Position numbers and translations under genes: made by a program | From: Streptomyces sp. NBC_00258 | GTDB lineage: Bacteria; Actinomycetota; Actinomycetes; Streptomycetales; Streptomycetaceae | Assembly (NCBI RefSeq): GCF_036182465.1 | Contig: NZ_CP108081.1 | Span: 8,184,001-8,248,000 of the forward strand | DNA: 64,000 nt | Direction of reading: 5' to 3' | Notes under the pieces: model-generated | The model's input: the letters and a program-made list of their open reading frames with translations, nothing else | Databases searched by the model: none | Told to the model about the DNA's origin: nothing | Shown here: piece by piece, positions 34,043 to 42,639 of the stretch | How the letters are laid out: every line of letters begins with the position of its first letter | Numbering within the stretch: the stretch's first letter is position 1

Positions 34043-34135
34043 CCAAGTGGCTGAACCACATTGGGTGGTGCTCGTGGAGAGCGTCAAGAGAAGTGACGTA
34101 AATTGGCTCAGCCACTCGTCCACTGGGCCACTTGT
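34043..34135. promoter_or_regulatory. matC/GntR intergenic operators
   Basis: AGTGGCTGA (34046-34054) is repeated inversely as TCAGCCACT (34108-34116). CCAAGTGG (34043-34050) is echoed by GGCCACTTG (34127-34135). They lie between the divergent matC and GntR genes and fit a FadR-type GntR dimer binding at two sites, repressing until malonate or malonyl-CoA is present. Confidence 0.55.
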
Positions 34136-34224
34136 CCACACAGTCACTGCGCGGGTCACCCCCGGTGTTACGCTGCGCCCGCAGGGGGACGAACCACCCG
34201 CAAGAGGGGACAAGGGGGACGGGC

Positions 34225-34947
34225 ATGACCGACGCACTGCGCCCGATGACGGCCAAGCCGCGTCTGTACGAGCAGGTCCTCGACCGGTTGCGCAGTTACG
34301 CGGCCGAGGGCGGCCTGGGTGCGGGTGACCGCCTCCCGCCCGAGCGCGACCTGGCGGCCCGCCTCGGCGTCAGCCGCGCCTCGGTGAAGCAGGCCATCGT
34401 GGTCCTGGAGGTGCAGGGCCTGGTCGAGGTCCGCCACGGCGGCGGGACCTACCTCGTCCGCGACACCCTCGACGCCGAACCGATGGAGCAACTCGTGGAG
34501 CGGCGCCGCCGGTTGCCCGACGTGCTCGACGCCCGCGAGGCCCTGGAGACCAAGCTCGCCGAACTGGCCGCCGAGCGCCGCACCGACGAGGACGTCTCCG
34601 CCATGGACTCCGCCCTCGTCCACATGCGGGACGAGATCCAGGCCGGCGGACACGGAATCGAGGGCGACCGGCTCTTCCACGCGGCGGTCACGGCCGCCGC
34701 GCACAGCGGGATCCTCGCCGAGTTCATGCGCTCCATCGCCGACCAGATCACCGAGAGCCGCCACGAGTCGCTGCGCCAGCCGAGCCGCCCCACACGTTCC
34801 CTCACCCAGCACCGCGCGATCTTCGACGCGATCGTCGCCCGGCAGCCGGGCCGGGCGGCCGCCGCGATGCGCAGGCACGTACAGACGGTGGCGAGGGTAC
34901 GACTGCTGGACTGGGACCCGGAGGAGAACGACGAACCGGGGCTGTGA
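34225..34947 (+). CDS. FadR-subfamily GntR regulator of the malonate genes
   Basis: 240 residues. The GntR winged helix is typical (LYEQVLDRLRSYAAEGGLGAGDRLPPERDLAARLGVSRASVKQAIVVLEVQGLVEVRHGGGTYL in order). The C-terminal all-helical FCD domain has the metal/ligand His pattern (FHAAVTAAAHSG, LTQHRAIFDAI). Rhizobial matABC loci are controlled by a GntR protein, MatR, of the same subfamily; divergence from matC supports the same role. The ATG at 34225 has AGGGGG upstream. Confidence 0.88.
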   Translation: MTDALRPMTAKPRLYEQVLDRLRSYAAEGGLGAGDRLPPERDLAARLGVSRASVKQAIVVLEVQGLVEVRHGGGTYLVRDTLDAEPMEQLVERRRRLPDVLDAREALETKLAELAAERRTDEDVSAMDSALVHMRDEIQAGGHGIEGDRLFHAAVTAAAHSGILAEFMRSIADQITESRHESLRQPSRPTRSLTQHRAIFDAIVARQPGRAAAAMRRHVQTVARVRLLDWDPEENDEPGL

Positions 34948-34967
34948 CGCCCGTAGCGACCAACACG

Positions 34968-35053
34968 TGTTCTGACAGGCGTTCTGACGGCCCTGGTGAC
35001 GAACAGACGTTCTGACGGCCCTGGTGACGAACAGGCGCTCTGACGGCCCTGGT
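34968..35053. repeat. 28-bp tandem repeat upstream of the peptidase E gene
   Basis: Two near-identical 28-base units (34981-35008, 35009-35036, each beginning GTTCTGACGGCCCTGGTGAC), a third partial unit (35037-35053) and a degraded one before them. They fill the gap between the GntR stop and the peptidase start. Confidence 0.8.
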
Positions 35054-35067
35054 TAGGATCCGGTGCC

Positions 35068-35844
35068 ATGAGCGCGTCCAGCACCATGCCCCCTGCTTCC
35101 CCTGTGAACGGGCGAGAGCCCACGATCGTCGCCACCTCCGGCGGCCACCGTGCCGGGGTCGGCCGGACCATGGTGTCGTTCAACTCCCTGGTGCATCACG
35201 CGGTCGAACTGTCGGGCGCGCACGGCCGTCGCCCCCGTGTCCTGTACGTCGGTACGGCCATAGGCGACGCGGAACACTTCACGGCCCGTATGACCGAGGC
35301 CGCACGCGTGGCGGGCTTCGACCTCACGCCCCTCCACCTCTTCCCGATGCCGAACCTCGACGACGTCGAGGGCACCGTCCTCGACCAGGACGTCGTCTGG
35401 GTCATGGGCGGCTCGGTGGCGAACCTCCTCGCGGTATGGCGGGTGCACGGCCTCGACGGCATCCTGCGCCGCGCCTGGCACTCGGGCGTCGTCCTCAGCG
35501 GTGTCAGCGCGGGCTCGATCTGCTGGTTCCGGGGCGGGACCACGGACTCCTTCGGCCCCGAACTCCGCCCGATCACCGACTCGTTGGGCTTCCTCCCCTA
35601 CGGCAACGGCGTCCACTACGACACCGACCCCGGCCGCCGCCCCCTGGTCCACGCCCTCGTCGCGGACGGCACCCTTCCCACCGCCCACTGCACCGACGAC
35701 GGGGTGGGCCTGGTCTACCGCGGCACCGAGCTGGTCGAAGCGGTCACCGAAGTCCCGGGCAAGGGCGCGTACATCGTGACCCGCGACGGCGACACGGCCG
35801 TCGAGGAGCGCGTCGAGCCGCGCCGGCTGCCGGACATCTCCTAG
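35068..35844 (+). CDS. peptidase E-like (S51) protein
   Basis: 258 residues, glutamine-amidotransferase-like fold. The nucleophile Ser147 is in LSGVSAGSICWF, and the GTTDSFGPELRPI and HYDTDPGRRPLVHAL segments match peptidase E (dipeptidase E, Asp-Xaa specific) homologues. The C-terminal DDGVGLVYRGTELVEAV strand is also family-typical. Cytoplasmic, with a Pro-rich N-terminal leader of about 18 residues; a start after it is possible. No partner gene is evident. Confidence 0.85.
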   Translation: MSASSTMPPASPVNGREPTIVATSGGHRAGVGRTMVSFNSLVHHAVELSGAHGRRPRVLYVGTAIGDAEHFTARMTEAARVAGFDLTPLHLFPMPNLDDVEGTVLDQDVVWVMGGSVANLLAVWRVHGLDGILRRAWHSGVVLSGVSAGSICWFRGGTTDSFGPELRPITDSLGFLPYGNGVHYDTDPGRRPLVHALVADGTLPTAHCTDDGVGLVYRGTELVEAVTEVPGKGAYIVTRDGDTAVEERVEPRRLPDIS

Positions 35845-35918
35845 CGGCGTGCGCCCGCATCGCTACCGCCACCGATCTCGCTACCGCAACTGAACTCTCG
35901 CCATCGCCACAGATCTCG

Positions 35919-36539
35919 CTACTGATCGCCGCGCAGATAGCGAGTGACCATGGCCACCAGTTCGTTCTCGAACGTCTCGACCGGGATGGTCCGCGGGCCG
36001 GCCATGAGCATGTGCGTGTTCATCTCCACTGTGGTCACGATCAGTTCGGCCGCGGTGTCGAGATCCCGCACGCGGACGTCCGGGTGCCGGGCGAGGAGGC
36101 CGCGCACCTGACCGACGCGGATCTTTCCGTGCCGGTCGATCGTGTCGAGCACCTCCTGCGAGAACGACGCCTCCTCGATCATGATCCGCAGCAGCTGCGG
36201 ATCGTCTCGGTGGTTGTCGACCGCGTCGCGGACCAGTGCCCGCACCGTCGCCTCCAGGCTCCCGGGGGACAGGTCGAGCTTGTCGGCCTGCGTCCACGTG
36301 CCGCGGTCGATGTGCCGCACCAGCAGCTCGGCGAGGATGGCGTCCTTGTTCGGGAAGTACTGGTACAGCGAGCCGATGGAGACGCGGGCGCGTTCGGCGA
36401 TGCGGTTGGTGGTGCCGGCGGCGTAGCCGTGCTCGGCGAAAACGTGAGCAGCGGCGGTGAGGATTCGGTCGCGGGTGAGCTCCGCGCGCACCTGACGGGG
36501 CTTGCGACGTGGCTGAAGACGGCGGTCGGCCGACGACAT
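35919..36539 (-). CDS. TetR-family regulator
   Basis: 206 residues. The TetR helix-turn-helix near residues 20-65 is clear (RILTAAAHVFAEHGYAAGTT then RIAERARVSIGSLYQYFPNK), followed by an all-helical ligand domain. Divergent from the flavoprotein fusion with 67 bases between the starts and a palindrome at 36583-36596, so it probably represses that gene and itself. Confidence 0.9.
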   Translation of the reverse strand: MSSADRRLQPRRKPRQVRAELTRDRILTAAAHVFAEHGYAAGTTNRIAERARVSIGSLYQYFPNKDAILAELLVRHIDRGTWTQADKLDLSPGSLEATVRALVRDAVDNHRDDPQLLRIMIEEASFSQEVLDTIDRHGKIRVGQVRGLLARHPDVRVRDLDTAAELIVTTVEMNTHMLMAGPRTIPVETFENELVAMVTRYLRGDQ

Positions 36540-36582
36540 CCGGGGTCCTCCTCAAGGCGCGAAAAGCGAGTAGCCAAAGAGC

Positions 36583-36600
36583 TGAGCCATTGCTCACAAT
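36583..36600 (+). promoter_or_regulatory. TetR operator and -10 box of the flavoprotein gene
   Basis: TGAGC-CATT-GCTCA (36583-36596) overlaps the -10-like CACAAT (36595-36600), which ends six bases before the ATG. Transcription would begin at or next to the start codon. Confidence 0.5.
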
Positions 36601-36606
36601 AGTGCC

Positions 36607-38925
36607 ATGACCTGGGAAAACAAGGCCACGTCCGCGGTGCGCGAGAACCGGCTGAGCACCTTGCGCCGGCTGACGACGGTGGACGAGGTCGAGACGACCG
36701 TCGGCCGCCCGGCGTCGGCCGTCATGCTCAAGCAGATCGGCGCCCTCGACGAGGGTTGCCGGACCGTCCTCGCCGGGTGTCCGATCGCGGCCTTCGGCTA
36801 CCGGGACGCCGACGGCACCAGCAGGACGACCTTCATCGGCGGCACGCCGGGGTTCGCACGCGTCCACTCGCCCACCCGGATCTCGTTCTCCCTGCCCGAG
36901 CCGGGCGACCCGCACGGTCCGGTCTCGCTCTTCTTCCTCCTGCCGGGCGTCGGGGAGATCCTGCGCGTCAACGGTTCGGTGGCCGCGCGCAAGGGCGCGG
37001 AGACGACCGTCGACATCGCGGAGGCGTACGTGCACTGCGCACAGGCCGTTCTCCGGTCCCGCCTGTGGCAGCCGCCCGTCCCTGCCGAGCCGGCCGCCGA
37101 GTTCGCGGGCGACGGGCCCCTGCGCCGGCCCGGTGTCGCCGAGTTCCTGGCCGCGGCACCGTTCCTCGCGCTGTCCACCTGGGACTCGTCCGGTGGGAGC
37201 GACACGAGTCCGCGCGGGGACCGGCAGGCGGTGGCGCGGATCCTGGACGGCCGCACGCTCGTCGTCCCGGACCGGAAGGGCAACAGACGAGCCGACACGC
37301 TCCACAACCTGCTGAAGGACGACCGGCTCTCGCTGGCCGCGCTCGTTCCGGGGCGCACCGGTGTGCTGCATGTACGCGGCCGTGGTGCGATCACCGACGA
37401 TCCGGCGCTGCTGGAGACGATGGCGCTGCGCGGGATGTCCCCGCACCTGGCGCTGCTCATCGACGTCGAGCACGCCGAGGTGATGGGCAACGACGCCGTG
37501 GCGCGCTCACGGCTGTGGACCCCCGGCGCGCACGTGGACCGAGGCACGGTGCCGGACCTGATGGCGCTTGCTGGAGAACACCTCGCCGCCGGTTCGGCCG
37601 ATGCGGAAGGGGGGCCACCCGCCTTCCTGTTGAAGGCAGTCGGGGCGATCCCGGGGATGATCCGGTTGCTGCGGCTGGTGATGAACCGTGCCTACCGTTC
37701 CGGGCTGCGGAAGGAGGGCTACGAGGACGTCAACGAGGACATCGGGCCCGGCGCGGGCGGGCGCCGCCGTGGCTTCCTGCGCCGACGCCCTGCCGGCGAC
37801 GGAGGAACCGAGGCCGGAGGAACCGAGGCCGGAGGGACGGGGATCCGCGGGACGGAGAACCCGCTGCGGGAGGTGCGCGTCGCCGAGGTGCGCAAGGAGA
37901 CACCGAGCGCCGTAACTCTCGTACTGGAGGACCTTGTTCTGGGGGACACCGGTGCGAGCCCGGGCTCGTTCGACTTCCGGCCCGGTCAGTTCTTCACGCT
38001 CGTCGCCGACATCGACGGCCGCCCGGTGCGACGGGCCTATTCGGCCTCCTCGGCACCCGGTTCGTCCCGGCTGGAGGTCACCGTCAAGCACGTCGAGGGC
38101 GGCCGGTTCTCCACCCACGTGCACCGGAGTCTGCGCGCCGGGGACCGCCTCGCGGTGCGCGGCCCGTCGGGGTCCTTCCACGCCGAGCCGCAGCCCCCGG
38201 ATGACCTGGACGCTCCGGACGCCCTGAACGCCCCGGACGAGATCGTGCTCGTCGCGGCGGGCAGCGGTGTGACGCCGATGATGAGCATGATCCGCACTCG
38301 GCTCGCCGTCCGGCCGGGCCGCGACCGGATCGCGCTGCTCTACAGCAGCCGCAGCGCGGACGAGATCATCTTCGCCGACGAGCTGACCCGGCTGGCGAAG
38401 GACAATCCCGACCGGCTGTCGGTCACCCACGTCCTGACCGGCCGGGAGGGACGGCTCGACGCGGACGGCGTACGCCGTTGGGTCACCGGTCTCTCCCCGG
38501 CCCCGGGCGCCCACTACTACACCTGCGGTCCCGGGCCGCTGATGGACGCCGTGCAGGGCGTGCTGACCGGGCTCGGAGTCCCGGACGAACTGGTGCACCT
38601 GGAGCACTACACCAGCGGAGCGGACATTCAGGCCGTGGCGACGGGGCCGCAGGCGATGACCGTCGAGGAGGACGGGCGCCCCGTCGGCACGGTCGTGGTC
38701 GAGCCCGGCCAGACGCTGCTCGACGCGGGACTGGCCGCGGGGCTGCCGATGCCGTACTCCTGCACGGTCGGGAACTGCGGCGACTGCATGGTGCGGCTCC
38801 GCGGCGGGGAGGTCACGCAGAACGAGCCGAACTGCCTCACGCCAGGGCAGAAAGCCGACGGCTACGTACTGACCTGCGTGGGCTGCCCACTGTCGAAGGT
38901 CACCCTCGACATCGCGGACCAGTGA
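36607..38925 (+). CDS. PPOX flavoprotein - ferredoxin reductase - [2Fe-2S] fusion
   Basis: 772 residues in three parts. Residues 1-375 are a pyridoxamine-phosphate-oxidase-like split-barrel flavoprotein (AFGYRDADGTSRTTFIGGTP; STWDSSGGSDTSPRGD; LVVPDRKGNRRADTLHNLL). A linker (about 380-415) carries a tandem GGTEA repeat. Next is an FNR module with FAD motif RRAYSASSAP, NAD(P) site LVAAGSGVTPMMSMI, and YTCGPGPLMDAV. The C-terminal plant-type [2Fe-2S] domain has Cys719, Cys724, Cys727 and Cys757. Electrons would flow from NAD(P)H through FAD and the cluster to the N-terminal flavin. The substrate is unknown. No ribosome binding site; probably leaderless. Confidence 0.88.
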   Translation: MTWENKATSAVRENRLSTLRRLTTVDEVETTVGRPASAVMLKQIGALDEGCRTVLAGCPIAAFGYRDADGTSRTTFIGGTPGFARVHSPTRISFSLPEPGDPHGPVSLFFLLPGVGEILRVNGSVAARKGAETTVDIAEAYVHCAQAVLRSRLWQPPVPAEPAAEFAGDGPLRRPGVAEFLAAAPFLALSTWDSSGGSDTSPRGDRQAVARILDGRTLVVPDRKGNRRADTLHNLLKDDRLSLAALVPGRTGVLHVRGRGAITDDPALLETMALRGMSPHLALLIDVEHAEVMGNDAVARSRLWTPGAHVDRGTVPDLMALAGEHLAAGSADAEGGPPAFLLKAVGAIPGMIRLLRLVMNRAYRSGLRKEGYEDVNEDIGPGAGGRRRGFLRRRPAGDGGTEAGGTEAGGTGIRGTENPLREVRVAEVRKETPSAVTLVLEDLVLGDTGASPGSFDFRPGQFFTLVADIDGRPVRRAYSASSAPGSSRLEVTVKHVEGGRFSTHVHRSLRAGDRLAVRGPSGSFHAEPQPPDDLDAPDALNAPDEIVLVAAGSGVTPMMSMIRTRLAVRPGRDRIALLYSSRSADEIIFADELTRLAKDNPDRLSVTHVLTGREGRLDADGVRRWVTGLSPAPGAHYYTCGPGPLMDAVQGVLTGLGVPDELVHLEHYTSGADIQAVATGPQAMTVEEDGRPVGTVVVEPGQTLLDAGLAAGLPMPYSCTVGNCGDCMVRLRGGEVTQNEPNCLTPGQKADGYVLTCVGCPLSKVTLDIADQ

Positions 38926-38938
38926 CCGCCGGAGGAAC

Positions 38939-40045
38939 CTACTGGGGTCCGGTGTTCACGAGGTCGGCCACCACACAACTCACGTTGTCCGGGCCGCCGG
39001 AGTCGTTCGCCACCCTGACGAGGGCCTGTGCGGCCTCGTCCGGTCCGGGGGCCGTCGTGAGCGTGTCCCTGATGGTGGCCTCGGGCACGACGGCCGACAG
39101 CCCGTCCGAGCACAGCAGATAGCGGTCGCCGACGAGGGCGTCGTGCAGCCGCACGTCGAGGTCCGGGGCGGGCCCGCTGCCTGTCAGCGCCTTCAGGAGC
39201 AGGGCGCGCTGGGGGTGGGCGGTGGCCTCGTCCGGTGTCAGGCGGCCCTCGTCGAGCATCGACTGGACCATCGTGTGGTCGTGGGTGATCCGGAAGAGGC
39301 CGCCGTCGCGGAGGAGGTAGGCGCGGGAGTCGCCGATGTGGACCAGGGCCAGTTGGGAGCCGGTCCACACCATCGCGGTGAGGGTGGTGCCGATCTCGTT
39401 CGTCGGGCCCGCCACCTCCTGGACGGCCTGAGTGGCGCCCTGGACCGCGTCCTCCAGGAGGTTGAGGACGCTCCCGGCGGGGAGCGGTTCGTCGTCGAGG
39501 AACTTCAGGGCCTCGACGGCCGCGCTGCTCGCGGGCGCGCCCCCGGACCCGAAGCCGTCGGCGACGGCCAGGACGCGGGTGCCCGCGTACGCGGTGTCCT
39601 GGTTGGCGGGGCGTACGAGGCCGGTGTCGGACAGGGCGGAGTAGCGGAGTTCCAGCATGGTGGTGTCCTTACTCGGATTGCCCGGGTCACCCGGCTTGCC
39701 TGGGTTTCCCGGGACGGTTCGTGACAGGTGGTCGACGAGGAAGGCGGCCAGGTCACGGCGGGTCGCCGTCTCCGACTCGATCCGCGCCCAGAACGCGCGG
39801 ACCTCCTGTGCCGCGGCCGCCGGTTCCAGGGCGCGGACCTCGCGGATCCCGGCCAGCGGCATGCCCAGCCGTCGCAGCCACGCCACCAGGCGTGCCTGTT
39901 CCAACTGCTCGGGCGCGTAGTAGCGGTACCCCGTCTCCGGGTCCACCCGCGCGGGACGCAGCAGCTCCAGCTCGTCGTACAGCCGAAGTGCCTTCGGCGA
40001 CAGCCGTGACGCCTTCGCGAACGCCCCGATCGTCAGCATCTCCAT
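38939..40045 (-). CDS. MerR regulator fused to PP2C-type protein phosphatase
   Basis: 368 residues. Residues 1-70 are a MerR helix-turn-helix (LTIGAFAKASRLSPKALRLYDELELL), followed by the dimerisation helix to about 112. A short collagen-like linker (PGNPGKPGDPGNPSKD) leads to a Mn/Mg-dependent PP2C phosphatase (about 130-365). Its metal-binding motifs VADGFGSGGAP, LVHIGDSRAYLLRDG, LLCSDGLSAVV and GGPDNVSCVVADL are all intact. The effector slot of the MerR protein is thus a Ser/Thr phosphatase. The start at 40045 gives MEMLTIG; the ATG two codons later is equally possible. Divergent from the ATP-grasp gene. Confidence 0.9.
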   Translation of the reverse strand: MEMLTIGAFAKASRLSPKALRLYDELELLRPARVDPETGYRYYAPEQLEQARLVAWLRRLGMPLAGIREVRALEPAAAAQEVRAFWARIESETATRRDLAAFLVDHLSRTVPGNPGKPGDPGNPSKDTTMLELRYSALSDTGLVRPANQDTAYAGTRVLAVADGFGSGGAPASSAAVEALKFLDDEPLPAGSVLNLLEDAVQGATQAVQEVAGPTNEIGTTLTAMVWTGSQLALVHIGDSRAYLLRDGGLFRITHDHTMVQSMLDEGRLTPDEATAHPQRALLLKALTGSGPAPDLDVRLHDALVGDRYLLCSDGLSAVVPEATIRDTLTTAPGPDEAAQALVRVANDSGGPDNVSCVVADLVNTGPQ

Positions 40046-40229
40046 GCGCGCACCCCCATGAGCAGTTGGCCGGCCGATCCGTTCGTCAGTGGGCCGGCCG
40101 TTCCTCGTCTGGCCACCGATGCTGTGGCCTCCCCAAAGGTGAAGGTCAAGCGGCCCGATCCGGTTCCCGGGCCGGTTGTTAGTCTGCGATCGGGATCACC
40201 GGAGCCGACGTACCCATGAGGAGCCCGCC

Positions 40230-41114
40230 GTGGCACGCACCGCCGCCCGCATCGCACTCGTCACCTGCCGGGAGGTCGCGGAGTCGGGGTACGACCGTGA
40301 CCTGCCCGTTCTCGCGGACGCGGTGGAGCGGGCCGGGGCGGAAGCCGCCGTCGTGTGCTGGGACGACCCCGATGTCGACTGGGAGGGCTTCGACCTCGCC
40401 GTCATCCGCTCCACCTGGGACTACAGCTGGCGGGCCGCCGAGTTCGTGGCGTGGGCCGAGCGGTGCGGGGCACTGACGGCACTGGCGAACCCGGTGGACG
40501 TCGTCCGCTGGAACACCGACAAGCGGTATCTCGGCGACCTCGCAGCCGCCGGCGTGCCCGTCGTCGACACCCGGTACCTCGCCCCCGGCGACCCGGCCGA
40601 CCTGCCCGCCGACCGCGCGTACGTCGTCAAGCCCACCTCGGGGGCGGGCGCCCGGAACGCCGCCCGCTACACGCCCGAGGACCACGAGAGGGCCGTACGG
40701 CACCTGGAGTGGATGCACGCGGAAGGGCTGACCGCGATGGTGCAGCCGTACATGGGGAGCATCGACACGGCGGGCGAACGGGCCCTCCTGTTCTACGGCG
40801 GGCGCTTCCTCCACGCCATCCGCAAGGGCGCCGTACTGGAACCCGGCACCGCTCACGACGCGGACAAGGTCCCGCACCCGAACCTGACGCCGTGGGAGCC
40901 GACGGCCGCCGAACTCGCCGTCGCCGAACGGGCGTTGGCCGCCGTGCCGGACGCCCCCGAACTGCTCTACGCCCGCGTGGACCTGGTGGACGGCGACGAC
41001 GGGGCACCCCGCGTCATGGAGCTGGAACTCGTCGAGCCCAATCTCTTCCTCTTCCTGCACGAGGCCTCGGTACCGGTCGTAGCCGAGGCGATCGTCAAGG
41101 CCGCCACCCGCTGA
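40230..41114 (+). CDS. ATP-grasp ligase-like protein
   Basis: 294 residues with an N-terminal pre-ATP-grasp domain (IALVTCREVAESGYDRDLPVL; VIRSTWDYSWR) and an ATP-grasp core: AYVVKPTSGAGARN (Lys-containing strand and loop), MVQPYMGSIDTAGERALLFY, and LYARVDLVDGD followed by MELELVEPNLFL with the Mg-binding Glu/Asn. The pattern is like that of the RimK/glutathione-synthetase group acting on small carboxylates. The GTG at 40230 has GAGGAG eight bases before; the 18-codon upstream extension is non-coding in character. Product unknown. Confidence 0.85.
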   Translation: MARTAARIALVTCREVAESGYDRDLPVLADAVERAGAEAAVVCWDDPDVDWEGFDLAVIRSTWDYSWRAAEFVAWAERCGALTALANPVDVVRWNTDKRYLGDLAAAGVPVVDTRYLAPGDPADLPADRAYVVKPTSGAGARNAARYTPEDHERAVRHLEWMHAEGLTAMVQPYMGSIDTAGERALLFYGGRFLHAIRKGAVLEPGTAHDADKVPHPNLTPWEPTAAELAVAERALAAVPDAPELLYARVDLVDGDDGAPRVMELELVEPNLFLFLHEASVPVVAEAIVKAATR

Positions 41115-41165
41115 CGGGCCCGCCGCTGACAGGTCAACCGCTGTAGGCCCACCGCTGTGGGCAAA

Positions 41166-41185
41166 CCGCTGTAGGCCTACAGCGG
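41166..41185. terminator. 20-base perfect palindrome between convergent genes
   Basis: CCGCTGTAGGCCTACAGCGG, embedded in a set of direct CCGCTGT(A/G)GGCC repeats (41148-41204) between the convergent ATP-grasp and hypothetical genes. A likely two-way terminator, though as a stem without loop it would need to open in the middle. Confidence 0.55.
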
Positions 41186-41219
41186 GAGGCCAACGGCTGT
41201 AGGCGCCAGGCCCTGTACG

Positions 41220-41837
41220 TCAGCCGCGCGGCCCGGTGACCGCCATCCGCTGCAGCAGCCCGTACGTGAACTCCGCCACGCAGTCGTGCGGTACGCCCGA
41301 CGCGTCCGGCGCCGTGAACGCCAGCCCCCACCGTGTGGGCGCCGACCCCTCCAGCGGCCGGGCGGGCGGGAAGGCGCGGGCCGCCTCGTCGACCGCGCAG
41401 GACCAGGGGGTCAGATCCTCCAGGGTGCGCAGCTCGGGGGAGGGGGCGCCCGGCGCGCGGACCAGCCACTCGTTCCAGGCCGCGCCGTTCGGGGCCACCA
41501 GCACCTCGAAGCGGAGGTCCGGCCAGAGGGGGACCGGCCACAGGAGCGCCTCGCAGGACAGGTCGCCGATCTGCCGGGGCGTCACCGACTCCGGTTCGCC
41601 GAGGATCGAGCGGTAGCGGGAGACCGCTCCCCGGCCCCGCGGCACATGTCGCATCGCCTGCCAACGGCGGTTGGCCTCGCGCATGTCCGCGATCGAGACG
41701 CCCAGCGCATGGCGGGCGTCCTCCACGAGGTCCGCGTTGTGGTCGGCCATGCGGCGCAGCAGGACCAGCTGGAAGTCGAGCGGGGTGAACGGGCCGGCGG
41801 GCCTATCGGGTCGCTTGGCGGGAGGCATGCGTCCCAT
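41220..41837 (-). CDS. hypothetical protein
   Basis: 205 residues, cytoplasmic, no recognised family. Visible features are a helical N terminus (DFQLVLLRRMADHNADLVEDARHALG), an Arg/Trp-rich segment, and a beta-rich C-terminal half with several Trp residues (LLWPVPLWPDLRFEVLV). The start at 41837, or at 41828, overlaps the end of the FkbM gene by about 35 bases, so it is probably the last gene of the envelope operon. Codon use is like its neighbours. Confidence 0.7.
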   Translation of the reverse strand: MGRMPPAKRPDRPAGPFTPLDFQLVLLRRMADHNADLVEDARHALGVSIADMREANRRWQAMRHVPRGRGAVSRYRSILGEPESVTPRQIGDLSCEALLWPVPLWPDLRFEVLVAPNGAAWNEWLVRAPGAPSPELRTLEDLTPWSCAVDEAARAFPPARPLEGSAPTRWGLAFTAPDASGVPHDCVAEFTYGLLQRMAVTGPRG

Positions 41838-42639
41838 CGTGGCGTACGTGTCCCGCGCGGTGCGCGTCGCCCGGGGTGCGGCCCGTCGGGAGGAAGAGCA
41901 CCGAGTTCACGTACCGGACGTACCCCGGGCTCCGGAAGGCCAGCACCCGCCGCAGCAGGCCCTGGGAGACCACGTGCGAGGCGTGGGCCTGGTGGGACTC
42001 CAGGTCGAAGGAGGACAGGGGGAGCCAGGTGTCGTCGGGCAGGACCCAGCCCTTGTAGCCGCGCTCGGCGAGGAACGACACGACGGGCCTGATCGGCTGG
42101 ATGCGGGCCTCCAGTTCGATGAACAGGGCCGGGCGGTCACGGGTGAGGAGGGTGGTCGCCCCGCGCAGCACCGCCAGTTCGTTGCCGTCCACGTCGATCT
42201 TGATGAAGCCGACGTCGTGGAGGTTCAGACTGTCGAGGGTGAGACAGGGGACGTCCAGGGCGCGGGCGTGGATGTCCCGGCGGACGAGTGACGAGACGCC
42301 CCGGTCACCCTGGTCGCCGGACGGCAGCCACAGCCGGGCCGTGCCACGGCGGTCGCTCGCGGCGGCCCGGACCACCCGGACGTTCCCGGGCGTCGCGGCG
42401 GTCAGCAGCCGGGCCAGGTGCGGGACGGGCTCGACCGTCACCACGCGGTGCGCCCGCTGCGACAGACGGCGCGTCCAGGGGCCGTACCAGCCGCCGACGT
42501 CCACCGCCGTGCCACAGCCGGGCGGGCAGAGGTCGCCGAGCCGGGCCAGTTCGGGCTCGAAGCGCGGATAGACGAACCGGGCGGCGGCGGCGACCAGCCG
42601 CACCGGCACGAAGGGGGCAAGACGGGCTGCCAGGGTCAT
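41803..42639 (-). CDS. FkbM-family methyltransferase
   Basis: 278 residues. SAM-binding motif I is AVDVGGWYGPWTRRL, the acidic strand-2 end is VVTVEPVPHL, and the FkbM hallmark FIKIDVDGNELAVLRGA is followed by PALFIELEAR. These enzymes O-methylate sugars or polyketides. ATGA overlap with the Trm112-like gene places it in the envelope operon. A His/Arg-rich tail follows the fold. Confidence 0.85.
   Translation of the reverse strand: MTLAARLAPFVPVRLVAAAARFVYPRFEPELARLGDLCPPGCGTAVDVGGWYGPWTRRLSQRAHRVVTVEPVPHLARLLTAATPGNVRVVRAAASDRRGTARLWLPSGDQGDRGVSSLVRRDIHARALDVPCLTLDSLNLHDVGFIKIDVDGNELAVLRGATTLLTRDRPALFIELEARIQPIRPVVSFLAERGYKGWVLPDDTWLPLSSFDLESHQAHASHVVSQGLLRRVLAFRSPGYVRYVNSVLFLPTGRTPGDAHRAGHVRHDGTHASRQATR

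Noticed and set aside
34968..35053. 28-bp repeats considered as a CRISPR array
   Set aside because: The units are directly adjacent with no spacers, only two are complete, and there are no cas genes.
41166..41185. 20-base palindrome considered as a recombination or attachment site
   Set aside because: It lies exactly between two convergent stop codons among short repeats, so transcription termination explains it more simply.
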